From Limosilactobacillus reuteri (lineage in GTDB: Bacteria > Bacillota > Bacilli > Lactobacillales > Lactobacillaceae), in the NCBI RefSeq assembly GCF_013694365.1, contig NZ_CP059275.1, positions 1,240,001-1,304,000 of the forward strand: a DNA stretch of 64,000 bases, in the 5' to 3' direction. Below are positions 1 to 9,709 of the stretch, piece by piece; the first letter of the stretch is position 1, and each line of letters opens with the position of its first letter. The position numbers were made by a program, and so were the translations under genes. The notes beneath the pieces were generated by a model that saw only the letters and a list, made by a program, of their open reading frames with translations, did not search any database and was not told the origin of the DNA.

Positions 1-768
1 TCTACTAAGTACTTGGGCAAGACAATTGATATTCATGCAGGGGGACAAGACCTTGAATTCCCTCACCATGAAAATGAGATTGCTCAAAGTGAAGCAGAAA
101 CAGGCCAAAAATTTGTTCGTTACTGGATGCATAATGGTTTCGTAACAATTGGAAAAGACAACGAGAAGATGAGTAAGTCTCTCCATAATTTCATTACTGT
201 TCATGAAATTATCAAGGAAGTAGATCCTCAGGTTTTACGTTTCTTTATGGCGACTACGCAATACCGGCGTCCAATTCAATATAGCCAGGCAAACCTAACT
301 GATGCGCAAAATAATCTTAATCACATTCAAATAGCCTTTGATAACTTGACTTATCGTGAACAAGATGCCGATGAGGGAGATGTTCAAGAAGTCACTGATC
401 GGCTTGAGCAATTCCATCACCAATTTATTACAGCAATGGATGATGACATCAATGTTCAAAACGGGATTGCCACAGTCTACGAATTAGTTAAATATGCAAA
501 TGTTTATGCTCAACAAGATAATGTTAGCTTAGGTGCCATTCAAGCAATCAAAAAAGAGCTTGTTGAATTGATGAGTATTTTTGGCGTTAAGCTTGAAGCA
601 AGTGACAATCAAATCAATGATGAAAAGATTAAGCAATTGATTGAAGAACGAAATATAGCACGGAAGAATAAAGATTTTGCGCGAAGTGATGAAATTCGAG
701 ACAATCTTAAAAAACAAGGGATTATTCTTGAAGATACTCCTCAAGGAACGCGTTACAAAAAGGAATAG
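1..768 (+). CDS. cysS: Cysteinyl-tRNA synthetase, C-terminal part (cut by window start)
   Basis: Charges tRNA-Cys with cysteine in the cytoplasm. The reading frame is open from base 1, so the N-terminal half, with the HIGH motif and part of the zinc site, lies outside the window. The visible 255 residues carry the conserved HAGGQDL and [11 protein letters not shown] segments, then KMSKS at about residues 56-60, the class I signature loop, and a helical C-terminal tRNA-binding domain. Full-length enzymes have about 470 residues. It is followed by yacL and radA, the reverse of the usual radA-yacL-(gltX)-cysS order in lactobacilli, and no gltX lies between them here. The family is certain. Confidence 0.96.
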   Translation, partial: STKYLGKTIDIHAGGQDLEFPHHENEIAQSEAETGQKFVRYWMHNGFVTIGKDNEKMSKSLHNFITVHEIIKEVDPQVLRFFMATTQYRRPIQYSQANLTDAQNNLNHIQIAFDNLTYREQDADEGDVQEVTDRLEQFHHQFITAMDDDINVQNGIATVYELVKYANVYAQQDNVSLGAIQAIKKELVELMSIFGVKLEASDNQINDEKIKQLIEERNIARKNKDFARSDEIRDNLKKQGIILEDTPQGTRYKKE

Positions 769-1917
769 ATGCGGCGTAGAATGATTACTCTCATTTATAT
801 TCTAGTTGGCGCGGCAGTGGGATTTTACTATTTGCCATTATTATGGGGGATTTTGAACATCGCTCTTAATCCGGCATTATTAGTATTTATCGACATTATT
901 ATTGGTGCACTTATTTTCTGGCTATTATCCCTCCCATTGGTTAGCGGCACTGAAAAGTTGATCCAGCGAATCGAAAAAGAACTAACAAAGCGTAGTCCTG
1001 TATACCTTTTCTTTGGGACTTTATTAACGATTATTGGCTTAGTTTTAGCAGTTCTTATTTCGATTCCATTGTGGAGAACGAGGATTCCGGTAATTAATAA
1101 TATTCTGCCGATCCTTCTAATGATTGTCTTTAGTTATTTTGGTTTTCGAATTGGTACGACGCGGTTAGATGATTGGCGTAAAGCATTTACCCATGCCAAA
1201 AGTAGTAAAACCGATGGTGGTAATGTGATTGAACGGCAAGATGATAATTATCACCATTATAAAATCCTAGATACAAATATTCTGATTGATGGACGCATTT
1301 ATGATTTAGTCAAAACGGGTTTTCTAGAGGGAACATTACTGGTTCCTAACTTTGTTTTATATGAATTGCAATATATCGCTGATTCTGGCGAAAGTATTAA
1401 GCGTGTTCGTGGGCGCCGTGGCCTTGATATTTTAAACAAGTTACGGAAAGAAAAAATTGTTCCAATCGAAATGTATGATGGAGACTTTGAAGATATTCCA
1501 GAGGTTGATAGTAAATTAATTGCCCTCGCTAAAGAAGTCAATGGGGTAATTGTGACAAATGATTATAACCTTAATAAAGTAATTCAATTCCAAAATGTTC
1601 AAGTATTGAATATTAATAACTTAGCAAAATCATTACGACCACGAGTTATTCCGGGCGAAACGATGACGGTTGTTGTTGTGAAAAAAGGAACTGAACGACA
1701 ACAGGGTGTTGCTTATCTTGACGATGGAACGATGGTGGTTGTTGAAGATGGTCGTTACTTTATGGATAAACAAATTGAAGTTGAAGTAACTAGTGCTCTT
1801 CAAACAGACGCTGGTCGAATGATCTTTGCTCGTCCGCTTCATTCACAACGAGGAATTGACGAGTATACGGATACGGAACATAAAGAAAACCGAAATAATA
1901 AAGATAAGAAAAAATAA
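769..1917 (+). CDS. yacL: PIN/TRAM-domain membrane protein, YacL family
   Basis: Integral membrane protein with a cytoplasmic PIN (RNase-like) domain and a C-terminal TRAM domain; the substrate is unknown. Four hydrophobic segments occupy roughly residues 5-130. The PIN domain begins with LDTNILIDGRI near residue 167, which supplies the first acidic metal ligand, and acidic residues recur around EVDSKLIALA and VTNDYNL. The TRAM domain is about residues 300-355. The tail is lysine and asparagine rich. The 382-residue length fits YacL. It sits next to radA as in most Firmicutes. The family is certain; the biochemical role is not. Confidence 0.9.
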   Translation: MRRRMITLIYILVGAAVGFYYLPLLWGILNIALNPALLVFIDIIIGALIFWLLSLPLVSGTEKLIQRIEKELTKRSPVYLFFGTLLTIIGLVLAVLISIPLWRTRIPVINNILPILLMIVFSYFGFRIGTTRLDDWRKAFTHAKSSKTDGGNVIERQDDNYHHYKILDTNILIDGRIYDLVKTGFLEGTLLVPNFVLYELQYIADSGESIKRVRGRRGLDILNKLRKEKIVPIEMYDGDFEDIPEVDSKLIALAKEVNGVIVTNDYNLNKVIQFQNVQVLNINNLAKSLRPRVIPGETMTVVVVKKGTERQQGVAYLDDGTMVVVEDGRYFMDKQIEVEVTSALQTDAGRMIFARPLHSQRGIDEYTDTEHKENRNNKDKKK

Positions 1918-3291
1918 ATGGCAAAAATTCGAACACAATATGTTTGCCAAAATTGTGGTTACAACTCACCACGCTACTTAGGCCGGTGTCCAAATTGTGG
2001 TGAGTGGAATACTTTAGTGGAAGAACAGGTAGAGACCAGTTCTGCACCAACCAAAAAAGCAACTACCACCTTAACCGGCTTAGTTGCCAAACCACAGAAA
2101 ATTAATGAGATTAATAGTACAGAGACTCCCCGTGTTAAAACAAAATTGAATGAGTTAAATCGCGTTTTAGGTGGAGGAATCGTTCCCGGATCACTAATTC
2201 TAATTGGAGGAGATCCGGGAATCGGAAAATCGACCCTCCTTTTACAAGTTTCCGGACAATTAAGTGATGAGCATCACCGGGTTTTATATGTGTCTGGAGA
2301 AGAAAGTGGGACACAAATTAAAATGCGGGCGGAACGATTAAAAGTTGCTGGGGATGACTTTTATGTATATCCAGAAACGAATATGGATAGTATTCGGGAT
2401 ACTATTCGTGACCTCAAGCCAGAGTATGTCGTGATTGACTCGGTACAAACGATGCAGGCGACTGATGTAAGTTCAGCAATTGGTAGTGTATCGCAAATTC
2501 GTGAAGTTACCGCCCAGTTAATGCAAATTGCTAAAAGTAATAACATTACGATTTTTGTCGTTGGACATGTGACAAAGGGCGGTGCAATCGCTGGTCCAAA
2601 GATCTTGGAGCACATGGTTGATACAGTCTTGTATTTTGAAGGAGACCTGCACCATACATATCGTATTTTGCGATCAGTGAAAAATCGATTTGGTTCAACT
2701 AACGAGCTTGGTATTTTTGAAATGCATACAAATGGGCTGACGGAAGTAAAAAATCCATCAGAAATCTTTTTAGAGGAACGATTACATGATGCAACCGGTT
2801 CAGCGGTGGTTGTTTCATTAGAAGGAACACGACCAATTTTAGTTGAAATTCAAGCGCTGGTAACACCGACCGTTTATGGAAATGCACAGCGAACTGCTAC
2901 CGGTTTGAGCCGAAACCGAGTATCATTGATAATGGCGGTATTAGAGAAACGTGCTAACCTAATGCTTCAAAATCAAGATGCTTACTTAAAAGCAGCTGGG
3001 GGCGTTAAGTTAGATGAGCCAGCAATTGATTTGGCAATTGCAGTAAGTATTGCCTCCAGTTATCGGGATAAAGGAACCAAGCCCACCGATGCGTTTGTCG
3101 GTGAGGTAGGTTTGACTGGGGAAATTCGCCGGGTAAACCGAATTGAACAGCGGGTTGCTGAAGCAGAAAAACTTGGCTTTAAGCGAATCTTTATTCCCAA
3201 AAATAATTTAAAGGGTTGGAAACCGTCAACTAATATTCAAGTAGTCGGTGTCTCAACGCTTAAAGAGGCGTTATATTTAGCGCTGGGGTAA
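1918..3291 (+). CDS. radA: DNA repair protein RadA (Sms)
   Basis: RecA-like, DnaB-like ATPase that promotes branch migration and processing of recombination intermediates. An N-terminal zinc finger uses C10, C13, C24 and C27. Walker A ([10 protein letters not shown]) is near residues 97-106. The RadA-specific KNRFG motif is at about 255-259. A C-terminal Lon-protease-like domain ends the 457-residue protein, which is full length. Neighbours yacL and the dUTPase match the conserved Lactobacillus cluster, in reversed order here. Confidence 0.97.
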   Translation: MAKIRTQYVCQNCGYNSPRYLGRCPNCGEWNTLVEEQVETSSAPTKKATTTLTGLVAKPQKINEINSTETPRVKTKLNELNRVLGGGIVPGSLILIGGDPGIGKSTLLLQVSGQLSDEHHRVLYVSGEESGTQIKMRAERLKVAGDDFYVYPETNMDSIRDTIRDLKPEYVVIDSVQTMQATDVSSAIGSVSQIREVTAQLMQIAKSNNITIFVVGHVTKGGAIAGPKILEHMVDTVLYFEGDLHHTYRILRSVKNRFGSTNELGIFEMHTNGLTEVKNPSEIFLEERLHDATGSAVVVSLEGTRPILVEIQALVTPTVYGNAQRTATGLSRNRVSLIMAVLEKRANLMLQNQDAYLKAAGGVKLDEPAIDLAIAVSIASSYRDKGTKPTDAFVGEVGLTGEIRRVNRIEQRVAEAEKLGFKRIFIPKNNLKGWKPSTNIQVVGVSTLKEALYLALG

Positions 3292-3828
3292 ATGAAACGT
3301 GGATTTAAGATTGTTTCTAGTAAGAAAGACCAAGATATACATTTACCCCAACGCCAAACAACACGGGCGGCCGGATATGATTTTGAGGCATCGGAAGATT
3401 TCGTTCTGCCATCAATTTGGAAAGGCAATTTCTTAAAGGCGCTTTGGCAAATTCATCAACAAAAAAAGCTAACTGATGAAGAGTTTAAGGCTGCTGATTC
3501 CTGCTTAAAGCCATACTTAGTACCCACCGGCATCAAAGCCTATATGCAACCTGATGAATTTCTCTTATTAGCTAATCGGTCAAGTGGTCCTTTTAAACGG
3601 CGCCTGATTTTACCAAATGGAATCGGCATTGTGGATGCAGACTATTATGATAATGATAGTAATGAAGGGGAAATTTTCTTCCAGCTTATTAACTACGGGT
3701 TACGAGATTATCATATAAAAAAGGGAGAACGGATCGGTCAGGGGATTTTTATGCCTTATTTAACTGCTGATAGTGAAGAGCAACCAACCGCTAAACGGAC
3801 TGGCGGCTTCGGTTCAACAAAAGAATAA
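3292..3828 (+). CDS. dut: dUTP diphosphatase (trimeric dUTPase family)
   Basis: Hydrolyses dUTP to dUMP and pyrophosphate, keeping uracil out of DNA and supplying the dTMP precursor. Recognisable family motifs are AAGYDFEA (motif I), RSSGPFKRR (II), NGIGIVDADYYDN (III), the GERIGQGIFMPY region (IV) and the C-terminal glycine-rich KRTGGFGST (V). At 178 residues it is longer than the usual 145-150; the extra length is an insertion between motifs I and II, around residues 40-75. The gene before it is radA, as in other lactobacilli. Confidence 0.92.
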   Translation: MKRGFKIVSSKKDQDIHLPQRQTTRAAGYDFEASEDFVLPSIWKGNFLKALWQIHQQKKLTDEEFKAADSCLKPYLVPTGIKAYMQPDEFLLLANRSSGPFKRRLILPNGIGIVDADYYDNDSNEGEIFFQLINYGLRDYHIKKGERIGQGIFMPYLTADSEEQPTAKRTGGFGSTKE

Positions 3829-4125
3829 ATGCAATATCGAGTTGATGGTCAGCGGATCATTGCTTTTGACGATCAAGAACCCTTAGTTGGCGAGATCAGT
3901 TTTCCAAAAGTTCCTGATACAAATGATCACGTTGTCGTTGAACGCGTTTTTGTGCAACCAACTTACCGTGGGCAAGGAATTGCAGCTGAACTAGTGCGTC
4001 AATTTGTGGATTATGCAACAAAAGAGCAATATATCGTCAAGCTCATGTGTCCATATGCGGTAGCGCAATTCAAACTACATCCAGAATATCAGCAACTATT
4101 GCCAGTTGCAGATCGCTTTAATTAG
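3829..4125 (+). CDS. Small GNAT-fold acetyltransferase-like protein (YjdJ type)
   Basis: A 98-residue protein matching the short GCN5-related acetyltransferase type. It shows a beta-rich N-terminus, a conserved hydrophobic strand VVVERVFV, then the acetyl-CoA loop PTYRGQGIAAELV, and ends with CPYAVAQF and a short helical tail. Such proteins are thought to acetylate small molecules or to be minimal acyl-CoA binders; the substrate is unknown. It lies between dut and rpiA. Confidence 0.83.
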   Translation: MQYRVDGQRIIAFDDQEPLVGEISFPKVPDTNDHVVVERVFVQPTYRGQGIAAELVRQFVDYATKEQYIVKLMCPYAVAQFKLHPEYQQLLPVADRFN

Positions 4126-4809
4126 ATGGATCAAAATGCATTAAAAGAACAAACAGGTAAGGAATCAGTTAAGTACATTAAATCCGGGATGATCGTCGGT
4201 CTCGGAACTGGATCGACTGTTAAATATATGGTTGATGAACTTGGTAAGCAAGTCCAAGAAGGTAAAATCAAAGACATTATCGGTGTAACAACTTCAAACC
4301 GAACTGCTAAACAAGCACGCGACCTCGGAATTACAATTAAAGATATTGATGACGTTGACCACATCGATTTAACTATTGACGGGGCCGATGAAATCAGTGA
4401 TGACTTCCAAGGAATCAAAGGTGGCGGTGGCGCCCTCCTTTGGGAAAAGATCGTTGCCAATGTCTCAAATAAAGTAATGTGGATTGTCGATGAAAGCAAA
4501 CTCGTCCACAAACTTGGCGCTTTCCCCCTTCCTGTTGAAGTAATTCCATTCGGTTCTCAACATGTCTTTGACCGTCTTGAAAAGAAAGGCTACAAGCCAA
4601 CTTGGCGGATGGATGGAGATGAAAAGTTCCGTACTGATGAAAATAACTATATTATTGACCTTCATCTTGGCGAAATTGATGATCCTAAGGCCTTAGCTGA
4701 CGAATTGATCCACATGGTTGGAATTGTTGAAACTGGTTTATTCTTAAATCGAGTTAACGACGTAATTGTTGGTACTCCAGAAGGTCCAAAGGTATTGCAC
4801 GCCCGTTAA
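4126..4809 (+). CDS. rpiA: Ribose-5-phosphate isomerase A
   Basis: Interconverts ribose-5-phosphate and ribulose-5-phosphate in the pentose phosphate pathway, which feeds the phosphoketolase route used by heterofermenters. The sequence shows the phosphate-binding [11 protein letters not shown] loop, the catalytic DGADEI motif with the nearby [11 protein letters not shown] segment, and ends with the conserved [10 protein letters not shown]. The 227-residue length is normal for RpiA. The phosphoketolase gene at 40679 is the pathway partner. Confidence 0.97.
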   Translation: MDQNALKEQTGKESVKYIKSGMIVGLGTGSTVKYMVDELGKQVQEGKIKDIIGVTTSNRTAKQARDLGITIKDIDDVDHIDLTIDGADEISDDFQGIKGGGGALLWEKIVANVSNKVMWIVDESKLVHKLGAFPLPVEVIPFGSQHVFDRLEKKGYKPTWRMDGDEKFRTDENNYIIDLHLGEIDDPKALADELIHMVGIVETGLFLNRVNDVIVGTPEGPKVLHAR

Positions 4810-6150
4810 ATGAGCTTTTCAATTAATAAAGAAGATATCGCTAGTTTTCATAAAAACTACCGTCATCACCCTAACAGCAGTGTCTTAGAAAATACTGTTA
4901 CAAAAAACGGTGTACGGAATGCCAGCTTTAATTGGCATTCAATTGCTGATAATACTCCTCATTTCTCTATTGACCTCAAGACGGGGGACGTTGCTGATCA
5001 AAAACAATCCGGTCGTTGTTGGATGTTTGCAGCACTGAACACAATGCGTCATGATATGCAGCAAAAATTTAACTTACCTGATAATTTTGAACTTTCCCAA
5101 GCCTACCAGTTCTTCTGGGATAAGTTTGAGAAATCCAATTATTTCTACCAAAACGTAATTAAGACTGCTAAAAAGCCTACCGACAGCCGAAAAGTTTCAT
5201 GGTTAATGAACGAACCACAAAACGATGGTGGCCAATGGGATATGCTTTGCGCCCTTATCAGCAAGTATGGGGTTATGCCAAAAGCCGCAATGCCCGAATC
5301 ATTTAACTCTTCTAACTCACGGGGAATTGATGAAGTCTTAAACAACAAGCTTCGTCACGATGCCGTTATTTTGCGAAAAATGATTAACGAAGATCATGCA
5401 AATGAAGAAGCAATTAACGAAACGCGCCGTAAGATGTTGAACGAGAATTACCGGATGCTTGCTTACACATTTGGTGAACCGGTTAGTCACTTTGACTTCG
5501 AATATCGGACAAAGAAGGACAACGAATTCCACTGCGATACTAACCTTACCCCACAAGAATTCTTCAAGAAGTATGTTGGCTGGAATCTTGATGATTATAT
5601 TTCAATTATCCAAGCACCAACTGCTGATAAGAAGTACCACCAAACTTACACCATCGATATGCTTGGTAATGTCGTTGGTGGCCGCGAAATCAAGCACTTA
5701 AACCTACCAATGGATGAATTCAAGCAACTCGCGATTGAACAATTAAAGAATGGCGAAAGTGTTTGGTTTGGTTCAGATGTTATTAAATATTCAGAAACTA
5801 AACTTGGGATTATGGCCCTTAACACCTATGACTACGACAAACTATTTGACGTTGATCTTGAAATGACCAAAGCTGAAGCACTTGATTATGGTGAAAGCAT
5901 GATGGATCACGCAATGGTTATCACTGGTGTTGACCTTGTTGATGGGAAGCCAACCAAGTGGAAAGTTGAGAACTCATGGGGTAATAAGGTCGGCCATAAA
6001 GGTTACTTTGTTATGAGTGATGATTGGATGGACAAATACTGCTACCAAGTCGTTATTAATAAGAAGTACCTTAGCGAAGATCTTAAACGTGATTACGCTA
6101 AGAGCCCTGTTGTTCTTAAGCCTTGGGATCCAATGGGAACTTTAGCATAA
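4810..6150 (+). CDS. pepC: Aminopeptidase C (bleomycin hydrolase family, C1B)
   Basis: Cytoplasmic cysteine aminopeptidase that trims peptides taken up during growth on protein. The papain-type triad is visible: Cys70 in QSGRCWMFAAL, His367 in DHAMVITG and Asn388 in ENSWGN. The 446-residue length is normal and there is no signal peptide, consistent with cytosolic hexameric PepC. A repeat element with two hairpins follows the stop codon directly. Confidence 0.97.
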   Translation: MSFSINKEDIASFHKNYRHHPNSSVLENTVTKNGVRNASFNWHSIADNTPHFSIDLKTGDVADQKQSGRCWMFAALNTMRHDMQQKFNLPDNFELSQAYQFFWDKFEKSNYFYQNVIKTAKKPTDSRKVSWLMNEPQNDGGQWDMLCALISKYGVMPKAAMPESFNSSNSRGIDEVLNNKLRHDAVILRKMINEDHANEEAINETRRKMLNENYRMLAYTFGEPVSHFDFEYRTKKDNEFHCDTNLTPQEFFKKYVGWNLDDYISIIQAPTADKKYHQTYTIDMLGNVVGGREIKHLNLPMDEFKQLAIEQLKNGESVWFGSDVIKYSETKLGIMALNTYDYDKLFDVDLEMTKAEALDYGESMMDHAMVITGVDLVDGKPTKWKVENSWGNKVGHKGYFVMSDDWMDKYCYQVVINKKYLSEDLKRDYAKSPVVLKPWDPMGTLA

Positions 6151-6313
6151 AAAGGGAGCAAGACAGAAGTCACTTGTGACTTCGTTTTTCGACGCGAAGC
6201 TAGCCTCTGGGAGCCCCCGCAAGCAACAATAGGCCTTCAGCGTTCGACTTTGCCGGACGCTGAAGGCCATTGTTGTACTGCGTTGTTCGTATTTTATGGA
6301 AGTAACCTAACTT
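6151..6313. repeat. Non-coding repeat-like element with two hairpins
   Basis: One of the few non-coding stretches left in the window. It begins with a short palindrome, GAAGTCAC (6166-6173) and GTGACTTC (6176-6183), followed by a T run that could act as a terminator. A second, strong stem pairs 6224-6242 with 6258-6275 (GGCCTTCAGCG with CGCTGAAGGCC, plus CAACAAT with ATTGTTG) with one bulged base. The 13-mer GACGCGAAGCTAG (6191-6203) also occurs in the repeats at 47450 and 61531 (there reversed), suggesting a related family. I see no coding potential. The right boundary is uncertain and could lie at 6322. Confidence 0.55.
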
Positions 6314-7114
6314 ATGTCACAGATGAAATTTTGGAAGAAAGCACTATTAACAATTGCAGCCTTAACAGTCAGTACCTCTGCAGGAATCACAAGTGTTTCT
6401 GCTGCTTCATCAGCTGTTAATTCAGAATTAGTTCATAAGGGAGAATTGACAATTGGCCTTGAGGGAACTTACTCCCCGTACTCTTACCGTAAAAATAACA
6501 AATTAACTGGCTTTGAAGTAGACCTTGGTAAAGCAGTTGCTAAAAAGATGGGCTTAAAAGCTAACTTTGTACCAACTAAATGGGATTCACTAATTGCCGG
6601 TCTTGGTTCAGGTAAGTTTGATGTAGTAATGAACAACATTACACAGACACCAGAACGAGCCAAGCAATATAATTTCTCTACTCCATATATCAAGTCACGG
6701 TTTGCATTAATTGTTCCTACTGATAGTAATATCAAGAGCTTGAAGGATATTAAAGGCAAGAAGATTATTGCTGGGACAGGAACTAATAATGCGAATGTGG
6801 TTAAAAAATATAAAGGCAGCCTTACACCAAATGGCGATTTTGCTAGTTCCTTAGATATGATCAAGCAAGGTCGGGCTGCCGGGACGGTTAACTCCCGTGA
6901 AGCTTGGTACGCTTACAGCAAGAAGAACAGTACTAAGGGTCTCAAGATGATTGATGTTTCTAGTGAACAAGATCCAGCTAAGATTTCAGCACTTTTTAAC
7001 AAGAAAGATACTGCTATTCGATCTTCCTACAACAAGGCACTTAAGGAACTTCAACAAGATGGAACAGTCAAGAAGCTATCTGAAAAGTACTTCGGTGCAG
7101 ATATTACTGAATAA
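6314..7114 (+). CDS. Amino-acid (probably cystine) ABC transporter substrate-binding protein
   Basis: Extracytoplasmic solute-binding protein of the polar amino acid family (SBP_bac_3). An N-terminal signal peptide of about 30 residues ends near SVSA-AS and has no lipobox cysteine, so the protein should be released or held non-covalently. The mature part is clearly lysine rich. Family features include LTIGLEGTYSPYSY, FEVDLGKAVA, and the FDVVMNNITQTPER hinge region. The second ATG at 6323 is an equally good start. The ATPase, permease and a cystathionine lyase follow, an arrangement recalling the BspA/Cyu cystine uptake locus of L. fermentum BR11; the cystine assignment is inference. Confidence 0.88.
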   Translation: MSQMKFWKKALLTIAALTVSTSAGITSVSAASSAVNSELVHKGELTIGLEGTYSPYSYRKNNKLTGFEVDLGKAVAKKMGLKANFVPTKWDSLIAGLGSGKFDVVMNNITQTPERAKQYNFSTPYIKSRFALIVPTDSNIKSLKDIKGKKIIAGTGTNNANVVKKYKGSLTPNGDFASSLDMIKQGRAAGTVNSREAWYAYSKKNSTKGLKMIDVSSEQDPAKISALFNKKDTAIRSSYNKALKELQQDGTVKKLSEKYFGADITE

Positions 7115-7864
7115 ATGAAATTAACAAATATTAATAAAAGTTTTGGTAATAAAAATGTCTTGAAAAATACCACGTTAGAGTTTCCTGCAGGTAAAACAAC
7201 AGTAATGGTTGGTCCATCTGGATCTGGTAAATCAACAATTCTCCGCTCACTTAACTTATTAGTAATACCAGAGAGCGGCCAATACGATTTTGATGATCAT
7301 CATTTGGATTTTAGTCAAAAAGTAAGCAATAAAGATAAGTTGGCAATTCGTCAAGAAACAGGGATGGTTTTCCAAGACTACAATCTTTTCCCTAATAAAA
7401 CTGTCCTTGGTAACATTATTGAAGGACCAACACAGGTTTTGAAACAGGCGAAAAAGGAAGCAATTGCAAACGCGCATAATTTACTTGCTAAAGTGGGCTT
7501 AGCAGATTACGGAGATGCCTATCCGAATGAATTATCTGGCGGACAGGCACAGCGGGTGGCGATTGCTCGGGCACTGGCAATGTCACCAAAGTATATCTTA
7601 CTGGATGAACCGACTTCTGCCCTTGATCCGGAATTAGAGCTTAGTGTATTGAAGGTCCTGTTGCAATTAGCTGAAGAAAAACAATCAATGGTAATTGTTA
7701 CTCATAACATGGTCTTTGCGAAACATGTTGCGGATAAGATTATTTTTGTCGAGAACGGCGAAATTTTATATGATGGTACTCCAGACGAGTTTTTTGCTCC
7801 AGATAATCCAAACAAACGAATTAAAAACTTTATCGCCTCGATGACAATGGAAAATTTAAAATAA
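7115..7864 (+). CDS. Amino-acid ABC transporter ATP-binding protein
   Basis: Cytoplasmic ATPase of a polar amino acid importer. The motifs are complete: Walker A GPSGSGKST near residues 30-38, Q-loop VFQDYNLFPN, signature LSGGQAQR, Walker B YILLDEPTSALDPE and H-loop VTHNM. At 249 residues it is a typical single-domain GlnQ-type subunit. It lies between the binding protein and the permease, so the three form one importer. Confidence 0.93.
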   Translation: MKLTNINKSFGNKNVLKNTTLEFPAGKTTVMVGPSGSGKSTILRSLNLLVIPESGQYDFDDHHLDFSQKVSNKDKLAIRQETGMVFQDYNLFPNKTVLGNIIEGPTQVLKQAKKEAIANAHNLLAKVGLADYGDAYPNELSGGQAQRVAIARALAMSPKYILLDEPTSALDPELELSVLKVLLQLAEEKQSMVIVTHNMVFAKHVADKIIFVENGEILYDGTPDEFFAPDNPNKRIKNFIASMTMENLK

Positions 7865-8566
7865 ATGTGGGAAATTATCAAGACATCTTTACCACAACTC
7901 TTAGCAGCGGGATTTAAATATACGATTCCGTTAGCGATTATTTCATTTTTCTTTGGACTGATTATTGCACTAGTAACAGCTTTAATTCGTCTTTCTCGTC
8001 AACGTGGTGCATTCATGATTCTTAAATGGATTGCTAGTCTTTATGTCTGGCTTTTTCGGTCAACACCGCTGTTGGTTCAATTATTTATTGTATTCTTTGG
8101 ACTGCCATATCTGAGAATTAAGGGAGTCCTGCCGCATGGAATAAAATTAGAACCATTTACAGCCGGCATTATTACATTTTCACTTAATACCGGTGCTTAT
8201 GCTTCCGAAACAATTCGGGCAGCGATCAGTTCAGTTCCAACTGGGCAATGGGAAGCGGGCGCAGCAATCGGAATGACGCGGTTGCAAATCTTATGGCGAA
8301 TTATTTTACCACAAGCCTTAAGAGTAGCTTTACCGCCCTTATCAAACAGTTTTATAAGTTTGGTCAAGGACACCTCATTGGCTGCTTCAATTACAATTAT
8401 GGAAATGTTTGCTGTTAGTCAACAGATTGCGGCCGAAAACTATCAACCATTACTTATGTATACTTTAGTAGCTATGGTTTATGCGGTCTTTACGACAGTT
8501 TTATCCTATTTCCAAGGGTATCTTGAGCGGGTAGTAGACCGTCAAGTAAATGCAAATAATAGGTGA
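7865..8566 (+). CDS. Amino-acid ABC transporter permease
   Basis: Membrane subunit of the polar amino acid importer. It has about five transmembrane helices in 233 residues and the cytoplasmic EAA loop EAGAAIGMTRLQILWRI that docks with the ATPase, as in the HisM/GlnP family. RSTPLLVQLF is a conserved segment before the EAA loop. Together with the two preceding genes it completes one importer, with the lyase gene next. Confidence 0.92.
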   Translation: MWEIIKTSLPQLLAAGFKYTIPLAIISFFFGLIIALVTALIRLSRQRGAFMILKWIASLYVWLFRSTPLLVQLFIVFFGLPYLRIKGVLPHGIKLEPFTAGIITFSLNTGAYASETIRAAISSVPTGQWEAGAAIGMTRLQILWRIILPQALRVALPPLSNSFISLVKDTSLAASITIMEMFAVSQQIAAENYQPLLMYTLVAMVYAVFTTVLSYFQGYLERVVDRQVNANNR

Positions 8567-9709
8567 ATGAAATTCAATACACAATTAATTCATGGCGGTA
8601 ATAGTGAAGATCCAACCACTGGTGCGGTCTCAACACCGATTTACCGTTCATCAACATTCCATCAACATGTTCTTGGCGGTGAACCTAAATGGGAATATTC
8701 TCGAACAGGAAATCCAACACGTGCATCTCTTGAAAAATTAATCGCAGAGCTTGAACATGGGACAGCCGGCTTTGCATTTGCTTCTGGATCTGCTGCTATT
8801 CATGCTACTTTTTCTTTATTCTCTCAAGGCGATCATTTTGTAGTTGGTAGTGATGTATACGGGGGAACATTCCGGTTAATCAACAAGGTATTAAAACGCT
8901 TTGGCCTTGAATTTACTGTTGTTGACATGCAAGACCTTGAAGCAGTCGAAAATGCAATTCAAGATAATACCGTTGCAGTTTATTTTGAAACGCCAACTAA
9001 TCCGCTCTTGCAAATCGCTGATATTAAAGCAATTGCTGATATCGCAAAAAAGCATGGAATAAAGACAATTGTTGATAATACCTTTGCTACCCCTTATAAC
9101 CAACAACCGTTAACTCTTGGGGCAGATATTGTTGTTCACTCCGCAACCAAATATTTAGGCGGTCATAGTGATGTTGTTGCCGGATTAGCAGTTACTAACG
9201 ATGATGAGATTGCTGAACAATTAGCATTCCTGCAAAACTCAATCGGTAGTACACTTGGCCCTGATGATAGTTGGCTATTACAACGGGGAATGAAAACTCT
9301 CGGTGCGCGGATGCGAGCTCACCAAGAAAATGCGAATGAAGTTATTAATTTCCTCCAAAGCGATGACCATATTGGAAAAATTTATTATCCAGGCTTAAAA
9401 GATTTTCCTGGTCATGAGATTGCGGCTAAGCAAATGCGGAACTTTGGAGCAATGATCTCCTTTGAACTTAAGGATGGTTTAGATGCGAAGAAGTTTGTTG
9501 AAAGTCTACAATTAATTGATCTTGCCGAAAGTTTGGGAGGAATTGAAAGTTTGATTGAAGTTCCAGCTGTCATGACCCATGGATCTATTCCCCGGGAAAT
9601 AAGATTAGAAAACGGAATTAAGGATGAGTTGATTCGTCTTTCAGTGGGAATTGAGGACCCTGAAGATATTATTGCTGACTTGCAACAAGCACTTAAAAAA
9701 TTAGATTAA
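8567..9709 (+). CDS. Cystathionine gamma-lyase/beta-lyase family PLP enzyme
   Basis: PLP-dependent enzyme of the Cys/Met metabolism family, acting on cystathionine, cystine or related sulfur amino acids. K195 in SATKYLGGHSDVV is the PLP lysine. FASGSAAIHA and SSTFHQH are the phosphate and tetramer regions, and the C-terminal LAESLGGIESL and RLSVGIED blocks are conserved. At 380 residues it is full length. Its place next to a probable cystine importer suggests it degrades or uses imported cystine. Gamma versus beta specificity cannot be read from the sequence. Confidence 0.9.
   Translation: MKFNTQLIHGGNSEDPTTGAVSTPIYRSSTFHQHVLGGEPKWEYSRTGNPTRASLEKLIAELEHGTAGFAFASGSAAIHATFSLFSQGDHFVVGSDVYGGTFRLINKVLKRFGLEFTVVDMQDLEAVENAIQDNTVAVYFETPTNPLLQIADIKAIADIAKKHGIKTIVDNTFATPYNQQPLTLGADIVVHSATKYLGGHSDVVAGLAVTNDDEIAEQLAFLQNSIGSTLGPDDSWLLQRGMKTLGARMRAHQENANEVINFLQSDDHIGKIYYPGLKDFPGHEIAAKQMRNFGAMISFELKDGLDAKKFVESLQLIDLAESLGGIESLIEVPAVMTHGSIPREIRLENGIKDELIRLSVGIEDPEDIIADLQQALKKLD

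Noticed and set aside
4131..4511. Long minus-strand frame over rpiA
   Set aside because: Overlaps a certain rpiA gene; serine and isoleucine-rich shadow with no motif.
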